Source: Alitta virens
Lineage: Eukaryota; Annelida; Polychaeta; Phyllodocida; Nereididae
Direction: 5' to 3'
DNA length: 64,000 bases
NCBI GenBank assembly: GCA_932294295.1
Contig: OW028574.1
Location: 26,792,145 to 26,856,144 of the forward strand
The notes below the pieces were generated by a model. The model saw only the letters and a program-made list of their open reading frames with translations. It did no database searches and was not told the origin of the DNA. Position numbers and translations under genes: made by a program. This document shows positions 13,152-25,649 of the stretch, piece after piece. Positions within the stretch are counted from its first letter, which is position 1, and the number at the start of each line of letters is the position of its first letter.

Positions 13152-16100
13152 GACAACTTATTGTTGACAGCTTAATGTTGACAGCTTAATGTTGACAGCC
13201 TAATGTTGACAGGCTAATGTTGACAGCTTAATGTTGACAGCTTAATGTTGACAGCTTAATGTTGACAGCTTAATGTTGACAGCTTAATGTTGACAGCTTA
13301 ATGTTGTTAACTGTTAATGTTGTTAACTGTTAATGTTGTAAACTGTTAATGTTGCCAGCTTATTGTTGTTGACAGCTTAATGTTGTTGATAGCTTAATGT
13401 TGACAGCCTAATGTTGACAGGCTAATGTTGACAGCTTAATGTTGACAGCTTAATGTTGACAGCTTAATGTTGACAGCTTAATGTTGACAGCTTAATGTTG
13501 ACAGCTTAATGTTGACAGCTTAATGTTGACAGCTTAATGTTGACAGCTTAATGTTGACAGCTTAATGGTGACAGCTTAATGGTGACAGCTTAATGGTGAC
13601 AGCTTAATGTTGTTGATAGCTTAATGTTGTTGATAGCTTAATGTTGACAGCATAATGTTGTTGACAGCTTAATGTTGTTGATAGCTTAATGTTGTTGATA
13701 GCTTAATGTTGACAGCTTAATGTTGACAGCTTAATGTTGTTGACAGCTTAATGTTGACAGCTTAATGTTGACAGCTTAATGTTGACAGCTTAATGTTGAC
13801 AGCTTAATGTTGACAGCTTATTGTTGACAGCGTATTGTTGACAGCTTAATGTTGACAGCTTAGTGTTGACAGCCTAATGTTGACAGCCTAATGTTGACAG
13901 CTTAATGTTGACAGCTTAATGTTGACAGCTTAATGTTGACAGCTTAATGCTGACAGCTTAATGTTGACAGCCTATTGTTGACAGCTTAATGTTGTTGAGA
14001 GCTTAATGTTGACAGCTTAATGTTGACAGCTTAATGTTGACAGCTTAATGTTGTTAACTGTTAATGTTGTTAACTGTTAATGTTGTTAACTGTTAATGTT
14101 GTTAACTGTTAATGTTGTTAACTGTTAATGTTGTTAACTGTTAATGTTGTTAACTGTTAATGTTGTAAACTGTTAATGTTGTAAACTGTTAATGTTGTTA
14201 ACTGTTAATGTTGTTAACTGTTAATGTTGCCAGCTTAATGTTGTTGCCAGCTTAATGTTGTTGACAGCTTAATGTTGACAGCCTAATGTTGTTGACGGTT
14301 AATTTTGACAACTTAATTTTCACAACTTAATGTTGACAGCTCAATCTTGACAGCTTAATGTTGTTGACAGCTTAATGTTGTTGATAGCTTAATGTTGTTG
14401 ATAGCTTAATGTTGACAGCTTATTGTTGACAGCTTAATGTTGACAGCTTAATGTTGACAGCTTAATGTTGACAGCCTAATGTTGACAGCTTAAAGTTGAC
14501 AGCTTAATGTTGACAGGCTAATGTTGACAGCTTAATGTTGACAGCTTAATGTTGACAGCTTAATGTTGACAGCTTAATGTTGACAGCTTAATGTTGACAG
14601 CTTAATGTTGACAGCTTAATGTTGTTAACTGTTAATGTTGTTAACTGTTAATGTTGTAAACTGTTAATGTTGCCAGCTTATTGTTGTTGACAGCTTAATG
14701 TTGTTGATAGCTTAATGTTGACAGCTTAATGTTGACAGCTTAATGTTGTTGACAGCCTAATTTTGTTGACTGCTTAATGTTGACAGCTTAATGTTGACAG
14801 CTTAATGTTGACAGCTTAATGTTGACAGCTTAATGTTGACAGCTTAATGTTGACAGCTTAATGTTGACAGCTTAATGTTGTTAACTGTTAATGTTGTAAA
14901 CTGCTAATGTTGCCAGCTTATTGTTGTTGACAGCTTAATGTTGTTGATAGCTTAATGTTGACAGCTTAATGTTGTTGACAGCTTAATTTTGTTGACAGCT
15001 TAATGTTGACAGCTTAATGTTGACAGCTTAATGTTGACAGCTTAATGTTGACAGCTTAATGTTGACAGCTTAATGTTGACAGCTTAATGTTGACAGCCTA
15101 ATGTTGACAGCTAAATGTTGACAGCTAAATGTTGACAGCTTAATGTTGACAGCTTAATGTTGACAGCTTAATGTTAACAGCTTAATGTTGACAGCTTAAT
15201 GTTGACAGCCTAATGTTGTTGACGGTTAATTTTGACAACTTAATTTTCACAACTTAATGTTGACAGCTCAATGTTGACAGCTTAATGTTGTTGACAGCTT
15301 AATGTTGTTGATAGCTTAATGTTGTTGATAGCTTAATGTTGACAGCTTAATGTTGACAGCTTAATGTTGTTGACAGCTTAATGTTGACAGCTTAATGTTG
15401 ACAGCTTAATGTTGACAGCTTAATGTTGACAGCTTAATGTTGACAGCTTAATGTTGACAGCTTATTGTTGACAGCTTATTGTTGACAGCTTAATGTTGAC
15501 AGCTTAATGTTGACAGCTTAATGTTGTTAACTGTTAATGTTGTTAACTGTTAATGTTGTTAACTGTTAATGTTGTTAACTGTTAATGTTGTTAACTGTTA
15601 ATATTGTAAACTGTTAATGTTGTTAACTGTTAATGTTGTTAACTGTTAATGTTGTTAACTGTTAATGTTGTTAACTGTTAATGTTGTTAACTGTTAATGT
15701 TGCCAGCTTAATGTTGTTGCCAGCTTAATGTTGTTGACAGCTCAATGTTGACAGCTTAATGTTGTTGACAGCTTAATGTTGTTGATAGCTTAATGTTGTT
15801 GATAGCTTAATGTTGACAGCTTAATGTTGTTAACTGTTAATGTTGTTAACTGTTAATGTTGTTAACTGTTAATATTGTAAACTGTTAATGTTGTTAACTG
15901 TTAATGTTGTTAACTGTTAATGTTGTTAACTGTTAATGTTGTTAACTGTTAATGTTGCCAGCTTAATGTTGTTACCAGCTTAATGTTGTTGACAGCTTAA
16001 TGTTGACATCCTAATGTTGTTGACGGTTAATTTTGACAACTTAATTTTCACAACTTAATGTTGACAGCTTAATGTTGACAGCTTAATGTTGTTGACAGCT

Positions 16101-19100
16101 TAATGTTGTTGATAGCTTAATGTTGTTGATAGCTTAATGTTGACAGCTTAATGTTGACAGCTTAATGTTGACAGCTTAATGTTGTTGACAGCTTAATGTT
16201 GACAGCTTAATGTTGACAGCTTAATGTTGACAGCTTAATGTTGACAGCTTATTGTTGACAGCTTAATGTTGACAGCTTAATGTTGACAGCTTAATGTTGA
16301 CAGCCTAATGTTGACAGCCTAAGGTTGACAGCTTAAGGTTGACAGCTTAATGTTGACAGCTTAATGTTGACAACTTATTGTTGACAGCTTAATGTTGACA
16401 GCTTAATGTTGACAGCCTAATGTTGACAGGCTAATGTTGACAGCTTAATGTTGACAGCTTAATGTTGACAGCTTATTGTTGACAGCTTATTGTTGACAGC
16501 TTAATGTTGACAGCTTAGTGTTGACAGCCTAATGTTGACAGCCTAATGTTGACAGCTTAATGTTGACAGCTTAATGTTGACAGCTTAATGTTGACAGCTT
16601 AATGTTGACAGCCTATTGTTGACAGCTTAATGTTGTTGAAAGCTTAATGTTGACAGCTTAATGTTGACAGCTTAATGTTGACAGCTTAATGTTGTTAACT
16701 GTTAATGTTGTTAACTGTTAATGTTGTTAACTGTTAATGTTGTTAACTGTTAATGTTGTTAACTGTTAATGTTGTAAACTGTTAATGTTGTTAACTGTTA
16801 ATGTTGTTAACTGTTAATGTTGTTAACTGTTAATGTTGCCAGCTTAATGTTGTTGCCAGCTTAATGTTGTTGACAGCTTAATGTTGACAGCCTAATGTTG
16901 TTGACGGTTAATTTTGACAACTTAATTTTCACAACTTAATGTTGACAGCTCAATGTTGACAGCTTAATGTTGTTGACAGCTTAATGTTGTTGATAGCTTA
17001 ATGTTGTTGACAGCTTAATGTTGACAGCTTAATGTTGACAGCTTAATGTTGTTGACAGCTTAATGTTGTTGACAGCTTAATGTTGACAGCTTAATGTTGA
17101 CAGCTTAATGTTGACAGCTTAATGTTGACAGCTTAATGTTGACAGCTTAATGTTGACAACTTATTGTTGACAGCTTAATGTTGACAGCTTATTGTTGACA
17201 GCTTAATGTTGACAGCTTAATGTTGACAGCTTAATGTTGACAGCCTAATGTTGACAGCCTAAAGTTGACAGCTTAATGTTGACAGCTTAATGTTGACAGC
17301 TTAATGTTGACATCTTATTGTTGACAGCTTAATGTTGACAGCTTAATGTTGACAGCCTAATGTTGACAGGCTAATGTTGACAGCTTAATGTTGACAGCTC
17401 CATGTTGACAGCTTAATGTTGACAGCTTAATGTTGACAGCTTAATGTTGACAGCTTAATGTTGTTAACTGTTAATGTTGTTAACTGTTAATGTTGTAAAC
17501 TGTTAATGTTGCCAGCTTATTGTTGTTGACAGCTTAATGTTGTTGATAGCTTAATGTTGACAGCCTAATGTTGACAGGCTAATGTTGACAGCTTAATGTT
17601 GACAGCTTAATGTTGACAGCTTAATGTTGACAGCTTAATGTTGACAGCTTAATGTTGACAGCTTAATGTTGACAGCTTAATGGTGACAGCTTAATGGTGA
17701 CAGCTTAATGGTGACAGCTTAATGTTGTTGATAGCTTAATGTTGTTGATAGCTTAATGTTGACAGCATAATGTTGTTGACAGCTTAATGTTGTTGATAGC
17801 TTAATGTTGTTGATAGCTTAATGTTGACAGCTTAATGTTGACAGCTTAATGTTGTTGACAGCTTAATGTTGACAGCTTAATGTTGACAGCTTAATGTTGA
17901 CAGCTTAATGTTGACAGCTTATTGTTGACAGCGTATTGTTGACAGCTTAATGTTGACAGCTTAATGTTGACAGCTTAATGTTGACAGCCTAATGTTGACA
18001 GCCTAAAGTTGACAGCTTAATGTTGACAGGCTAATGTTGACAGCTTAATGTTGACAGCTTAATGTTGACAGCTTAATGTTGACAGCTTAATGTTGACAGC
18101 TTAATGTTGTTGATAGCTTAATGTTGACAGCTTAATGTTGACAGCTTAATGTTGTTGACAGCCTAATTTTGTTGACAGCTTAATGTTGACAGCTTAATGT
18201 TGACAGCTTAATGTTGACAGCTTAATGTTGACAGCTTAATGTTGACAGCTTAATGTTGACAGCTTAATGTTGACAGCTTAATGTTGACAGCTTAATGTTG
18301 ACAGCCTAATGTTGACAGCTAAATGTTGACAGCTAAATGTTGACAGCTTAATGTTGACAGCTTAATGTTAACAGCTTAATGTTGACAGCTTAATGTTGAC
18401 AGCTTTATGTTGACAGCTTAATGTTGACAACTTAATGTTGACAGCTTAATGTTGACAGCCTAAAGTTGACAGCCTAATGTTGACAGCTTAATGTTGTTGA
18501 CGGTTAATTTTGACAGCTTAATGTTGTTGACAGCTTGATGTTGTTGCCAGCTTAATGTTGTTGACAGCTTAATGTTGACAGCCTAATATTGTTGACAGTT
18601 ACTTTTGACAGCTTAATGTTGTTGACAGCTTAATGTTGTTGACAGCTTAATGTTGACAGCTTAATGTTGACACCTTAATGTTGACAGCTTAATGTTGACA
18701 GCTTGATGTTGACAGCCTAAAGTTGACAGCCTAATGTTGACAGCTTAATGTTGTTGACGGTTAATTTTGACAGCTTAATGTTGTTGACAGCTTAATGTTG
18801 TTGCCAGCTTAATGTTGTTGACAGCTTAATGTTGACAGCCTAATATTGTTGACAGTTAATTTTGACAGCTTAATGTTGTTGATAGCTTAATGTTGTTGAC
18901 AGCTTAATGTTGTTGACAGCTTAATGTTGACAGCTTAATGTTGACAGCTTAATGTTGACAGCTTAATGTTGACAGCTTAATGTTGACAGCTTAATGTTGA
19001 CAGCTTAATGTTGACAGCTTAATGTTGACAGCTTAATGTTGACAGCTTAATGTTGACATCTTAATGTTGACAGCTTAATGTTGACAGCTTAATGTTGACA

Positions 19101-20945
19101 GCTTAATGTTGACAGCTTAATGGTGACAGCTTAATGTTGTTGATAGCTTAATGTTGTTGATAGCTTAATGTTGACAGCATAATGTTGTTGACAGCTTAAT
19201 GTTGTTGATAGCTTAATGTTGTTGATAGCTTAATGTTGACAGCTTAATGTTGACAGCTTAATGTTGTTGACAGCTTAATGTTGACAGCTTAATGTTGACA
19301 GCTTAATGTTGACAGCTTAATGTTGACAGCTTAATGTTGACAGCTTACTGTTGACAGCTTATTGTTGACAGCTTAATGTTGACAGCTTAGTGTTGACAGC
19401 CTAATGTTGACAGCCTAATGTTGACAGCTTAATGTTGACAGCTTAATGTTGACAGCTTAATGTTGACAGCTTAATGCTGACAGCTTAATGTTGACAGCCT
19501 ATTGTTGACAGCTTAATGTTGTTGAAAGCTTAATGTTGACAGCTTAATGTTGACAGCTTAATGTTGACAGCTTAATGTTGTTAACTGTTAATGTTGTTAA
19601 CTGTTAATGTTGTTAACTGTTAATGTTGTTAACTGTTAATGTTGTAAACTGTTAATGTTGTTAACTGTTAATGTTGTTAACTGTTAATGCTGTTAACTGT
19701 TAATGCTGTTAACTGTTAATGTTGCCAGCTTAATGTTGTTGCCAGCTTAATGTTGTTGACAGCTTAATGTTGACAGCCTAATGTTGTTGACGGTTAATTT
19801 TGACAACTTAATTTTCACAACTTAATGTTGACAGCTCAATGTTGACAGCTTAATGTTGTTGACAGCTTAATGTTGTTGATAGCTTAATGTTGTTGATAGC
19901 TTAATGTTGACAGCTTAATGTTGACAGCTTAATGTTGACAGCTTAATGTTGACAGCTTATTGTTGACAGCTTATTGTTGACAGCTTAATGTTGACAGCTT
20001 AATGTTGACAGCTTAATGTTGTTAACTGTTAATGTTGTTAACTGTTAATGTTGTTAACTGTTAATGTTGTTAACTGTTAATGTTGTTAACTGTTAATATT
20101 GTAAACTGTTAATGTTGTTAACTGTTAATGTTGTTAACTGTTAATGTTGTTAACTGTTAATGTTGTTAACTGTTAATGTTGTTAACTGTTAATGTTGCCA
20201 GCTTAATGTTGTTGCCAGCTTAATGTTGTTGACAGCTCAATGTTGACAGCTTAATGTTGTTGACAGCTTAATGTTGTTGATAGCTTAATGTTGTTGATAG
20301 CTTAATGTTGACAGCTTAATGTTGACAGCTTAATGTTGTTGACAGCTTAATGTTGACAGCTTAATGTTGACAGCTTAATGTTGACAGCTTAATGTTGACA
20401 GCTTATTGTTGACAGCTTAATGTTGACAGCTTAATGTTGACAGCTTAATGTTGACAGCTTAATGTTGACAGCTTAATGTTGACAGCTTAATGTTGACAGC
20501 CTAAAGTTGACAGCCTAATGTTGACAGCTTAATGTTGTTGACGGTTAATTTTGACAGCTTAATGTTGTTGACAGCTTAATGTTGTTGCCAGCTTAATGTT
20601 GTTGACAGCTTAATGTTGACAGCCTAATATTGTTGACAGTTAATTTTGACAGCTTAATGTTGTTGACAGCTTAATGTTGTTGACAGCTTAATGTTGACAG
20701 CCTAAAGTTGACAGCCTAATGTTGACAGCTTAATGTTGTTGACGGTTAATTTTGACAGCTTAATGTTGTTGACAGCTTAATGTTGTTGCCAGCTTAATGT
20801 TGTTGACAGCTTAATGTTGACAGCCTAATATTGTTGACAGTTAATTTTGACAGCTTAATGTTGACAGCTTATTGTTGACAGCTTATTGTTGACAGCTTAA
20901 TGTTGACAGCTTAGTGTTGACAGCCTAATGTTGACAGCCTAATGT
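13152..20945 (+). repeat. Higher-order repeat copy 3 (about 7.8 kb)
   Basis: A full-length version of the HOR, collinear with copy 1 at an offset that falls from 13,137 at the start to 12,865 around GACACCTT (18,669). It keeps the GACATCC block (16,006; offset 13,105), the double AAGGTTGAC (about 16,320), GTTGAAAGC (about 16,636) and the CTCCATG variant (about 17,398) that copy 2 lacks. Collinearity ends near 20,945: copy 1 continues into AGCCTAAAG and a new GACAACTTATTG restart, whereas here the array switches to a GTTGAAAGC plus 16-mer block. The edges are good to one or two units. Confidence 0.8.
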
Positions 20946-23900
20946 TGACAGCTTAATGTTGACAGCTTAATGTTGACAGCTTAATGTTGACAGCTTAATG
21001 TTGACAGCCTATTGTTGACAGCTTAATGTTGTTGAAAGCTTAATGTTGACAGCTTAATGTTGTTAACTGTTAATGTTGTTAACTGTTAATGTTGTTAACT
21101 GTTAATGTTGTTAACTGTTAATGTTGTAAACTGTTAATGTTGTTAACTGTTAATGTTGTTAACTGTTAATGTTGTTAACTGTTAATGTTGTTAACTGTTA
21201 ATGTTGTTAACTGTTAATGTTGTAAACTGTTAATGTTGTTAACTGTTAATGTTGTTAACTGTTAATGCTGTTAACTGTGAATGCTGTTAACTGTTAATGT
21301 TGCCAGCTTAATGTTGTTGCCAGCTTAATGTTGTTGACAGCTTAATGTTGACAGCCTAATGTTGTTGACGGTTAATTTTGACAACTTAATTTTCACAACT
21401 TAATGTTGACAGCTCAATGTTGACAGCTTAATGTTGTTGACAGCTTAATGTTGTTGATAGCTTAATGTTGTTGATAGCTTAATGTTGACAGCTTAATGTT
21501 GACAGCTTAATGTTGTTGACAGCTTAATGTTGACAGCTTAATGTTGACAGCTTAATGTTGACAGCTTAATGTTGACAGCTTATTGTTGACAGCTTATTGT
21601 TGACAGCTTAATGTTGACAGCCTAATGTTGACAGCTTAATGTTGTTAACTGTTAATGTTGTTAACTGTTAATGTTGTTAACTGTTAATGTTGTTAACTGT
21701 TAATGTTGTTAACTGTTAATGTTGTAAACTGTTAATGTTGTTAACTGTTAATGTTGTTAACTGTTAATGTTGTTAACTGTTAATGTTGTTAACTGTTAAT
21801 GTTGTTAACTGTTAATGTTGTTAACTGTTAATGTTGCCAGCTTAATGTTGTTGCCAGCTTAATGTTGTTGACAGCTCAATGTTGACAGCTTAATGTTGTT
21901 GACAGCTTAATGTTGTTGATAGCTTAATGTTGTTGATAGCTTAATGTTGACAGCTTAATGTTGTTAACTGTTAATGTTGTTAACTGTTAATGTTGTTAAC
22001 TGTTAATATTGTAAACTGTTAATGTTGTTAACTGTTAATGTTGTTAACTGTTAATGTTGTTAACTGTTAATGTTGCCAGCTTAATGTTGTTACCAGCTTA
22101 ATGTTGTTGACAGCTTAATGTTGACATCCTAATGTTGTTGACGGTTAATTTTGACAACTTAATTTTGACAACTTAATGTTGACAGCTTAATGTTGACAGC
22201 TTAATGTTGACAGCTTAATGTTGTTGACAGCTTAATGTTGACAGCTTAATGTTGACAGCTTAATGTTGACAGCTTAATGTTGACAGCTTATTGTTGACAG
22301 CTTAATGTTGACAGCTTAATGTTGACAGCTTAATGTTGACAGCCTAATGTTGACAGCCTAAGGTTGACAGCTTAATGTTGACAGCTTAATGTTGACAGCT
22401 TAATGTTGACAACTTATTGTTGACAGCTTAATGTTGACAGCTTAATGTTGACAGCCTAATGTTGACAGGCTAATGTTGACAGCTTAATGTTGACAGCTTA
22501 ATGTTGACAGCTTATTGTTGACAGCTTATTGTTGACAGCTTAATGTTGACAGCTTAGTGTTGACAGCCTAATGTTGACAGCCTAATGTTGACAGCTTAAT
22601 GTTGACAGCTTAATGTTGACAGCTTAATGTTGACAGCTTAATGTTGACAGCTTAATGTTGACAGCCTATTGTTGACAGCTTAATGTTGTTGAAAGCTTAA
22701 TGTTGACAGCTTAATGTTGTTAACTGTTAATGTTGTTAACTGTTAATGTTGTTAACTGTTAATGTTGTTAACTGTTAATGTTGTAAACTGTTAATGTTGT
22801 TAACTGTTAATGTTGTTAACTGTTAATGTTGTTAACTGTTAATGTTGTTAACTGTTAATGTTGTTAACTGTTAATGTTGTAAACTGTTAATGTTGTTAAC
22901 TGTTAATGTTGTTAACTGTTAATGCTGTTAACTGTTAATGCTGTTAACTGTTAATGTTGCCAGCTTAATGTTGTTGCCAGCTTAATGTTGTTGACAGCTT
23001 AATGTTGACAGCCTAATGTTGTTGACGGTTAATTTTGACAACTTAATTTTCACAACTTAATGTTGACAGCTCAATGTTGACAGCTTAATGTTGTTGACAG
23101 CTTAATGTTGTTGATAGCTTAATGTTGTTGATAGCTTAATGTTGACAGCTTAATGTTGACAGCTTAATGTTGTTGACAGCTTAATGTTGACAGCTTAATG
23201 TTGACAGCTTAATGTTGACAGCTTAATGTTGACAGCTTAATGTTGACAGCTTAATGTTGACAGCTTAATGTTGACAGCTTAATGTTGACAGCTTATTGTT
23301 GACAGCTTATTGTTGACAGCTTAATGTTGACAGCTTAGTGTTGACAGCCTAATGTTGACAGCCTAATGTTGACAGCTTAATGTTGACAGCTTAATGTTGA
23401 CAGCTTAATGTTGACAGCTTAATGTTGACAGCTTAATGTTGACAGCCTATTGTTGACAGCTTAATGTTGTTGAAAGCTTAATGTTGACAGCTTAATGTTG
23501 TTAACTGTTAATGTTGTTAACTGTTAATGTTGTTAACTGTTAATGTTGTTAACTGTTGATGTTGTTAACTGTTAATGTTGTAAACTGTTAATGTTGTTAA
23601 CTGTTAATGTTGTTAACTGTTAATGTTGTTAACTGTTAATGTTGTTAACTGTTAATGTTGTTAACTGTTAATGTTGCCAGCTTAATGTTGTTACCAGCTT
23701 AATGTTGTTGACAGCTTAATGTTGACATCCTAATGTTGTTGACGGTTAATTTTGACAACTTAATTTTCACAACTTAATGTTGACAGCTTAATGTTGACAG
23801 CTTAATGTTGACAGCTTAATGTTGTTGACAGCTTAATGTTGACAGCTTAATGTTGACAGCTTAATGTTGACAGCTTAATGTTGACAGCTTATTGTTGACA

Positions 23901-25640
23901 GCTTAATGTTGACAGCTTAATGTTGACAGCTTAATGTTGACAGCCTAATGTTGACAGCCTAAGGTTGACAGCTTAATGTTGACAGCTTAATGTTGACAGC
24001 TTAATGTTGACAACTTATTGTTGACAGCTTAATGTTGACAGCTTAATGTTGACAGCCTAATGTTGACAGGCTAATGTTGACAGCTAAATGTTGACAGCTT
24101 AATGTTGACAGCTTATTGTTGACAGCTTATTGTTGACAGCTTAATGTTGACAGCTTAGTGTTGACAGCCTAATGTTGACAGCCTAATGTTGACAGCTTAA
24201 TGTTGACAGCTTAATGTTGACAGCTCAATGTTGACAGCTTAATGTTGACAGCTTAATGTTGACAGCCTATTGTTGACAGCTTAATGTTGTTGAAAGCTTA
24301 ATGTTGACAGCTTAATGTTGTTAACTGTTAATGTTGTTTACTGTTAATGTTGTTAACTGTTAATGTTGTTAACTGTTAATGTTGTAAACTGTTAATGTTG
24401 TTAACTGTTAATGTTGTTAACTGTTAATGTTGTTAACTGTTAATGTTGTTAACTGTTAATGTTGTTAACTGTTAATGTTGTAAACTGTTAATGTTGTTAA
24501 CTGTTAATGTTGTTAACTGTTAATGCTGTTAACTGTTAATGCTGTTAACTGTTAATGTTGCCAGCTTAATGTTGTTGCCAGCTTAATGTTGTTGACAGCT
24601 TAATGTTGACAGCCTAATGTTGTTGACGGTTAATTTTGACAACTTAATTTTCACAACTTAATGTTGACAGCTCAATGTTGACAGCTTAATGTTGTTGACA
24701 GCTTAATGTTGTTGATAGCTTAATGTTGTTGATAGCTTAATGTTGACAGCTTAATGTTGACAGCTTAATGTTGTTGACAGCTTAATGTTGACAGCTTAAT
24801 GTTGACAGCTTAATGTTGACAGCTTAATGTTGACAGCTTAATGTTGACAGCTTAATGTTGACAGCTTAATGTTGACAGCTTAATGTTGACAGCTTATTGT
24901 TGACAGCTTATTGTTGACAGCTTAATGTTGACAGCTTAGTGTTGACAGCCTAATGTTGACAGCCTAATGTTGACAGCTTAATGTTGACAGCTTAATGTTG
25001 ACAGCTTAATGTTGACAGCTTAATGTTGACAGCTTAATGTTGACAGCCTATTGTTGACAGCTTAATGTTGTTGAAAGCTTAATGTTGACAGCTTAATGTT
25101 GTTAACTGTTAATGTTGTTAACTGTTAATGTTGTTAACTGTTAATGTTGTTAACTGTTAATGTTGTAAACTGTTAATGTTGTTAACTGTTAATGTTGTTA
25201 ACTGTTAATGTTGTTAACTGTTAATGTTGTTAACTGTTGATGTTGTTAACTGTTAATGTTGTAAACTGTTAATGTTGTAAACTGTTAATGTTGTTAACTG
25301 TTAATGTTGTTAACTGTTAATGCTGTTAACTGTTAATGCTGTTAACTGTTAATGTTGCCAGCTTAATGTTGTTGCCAGCTTAATGTTGTTGACAGCTTAA
25401 TGTTGACAGCCTAATGTTGTTGACGGTTAATTTTGACAACTTAATTTTCACAACTTAATGTTGACAGCTCAATGTTGACAGCTTAATGTTGTTGACAGCT
25501 TAATGTTGTTGATAGCTTAATGTTGTTGATAGCTTAATGTTGACAGCTTAATGTTGACAGCTTAATGTTGTTGACAGCTTAATGTTGACAGCTTAATGTT
25601 GACAGCTTAATGTTGACAGCTTAATGTTGACAGCTTAATG
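20946..25640 (+). repeat. Mosaic of about 0.8-kb blocks rich in 16-bp units
   Basis: The GTTGAAAGC marker recurs at 21,034, 22,691, 23,472, 24,292 and 25,073. The spacings are 1,657, then 781, 820 and 781, so a two-block period of 1,601 bp is visible. Each block runs GCCTATTG, GTTGAAAGC, a long run of GTTAAC units with one or two GTAAAC units, then either GCTGTTAAC doublets and GTTGCCAGC or the GTTACCAGC/GACATCC version, then the GACGGTTAATTTT module and a 14-mer run. The alternation of the two module types makes this a dimeric HOR. No gene or other element is seen. Confidence 0.75.
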
Positions 25641-25649
25641 TTGACAGCT

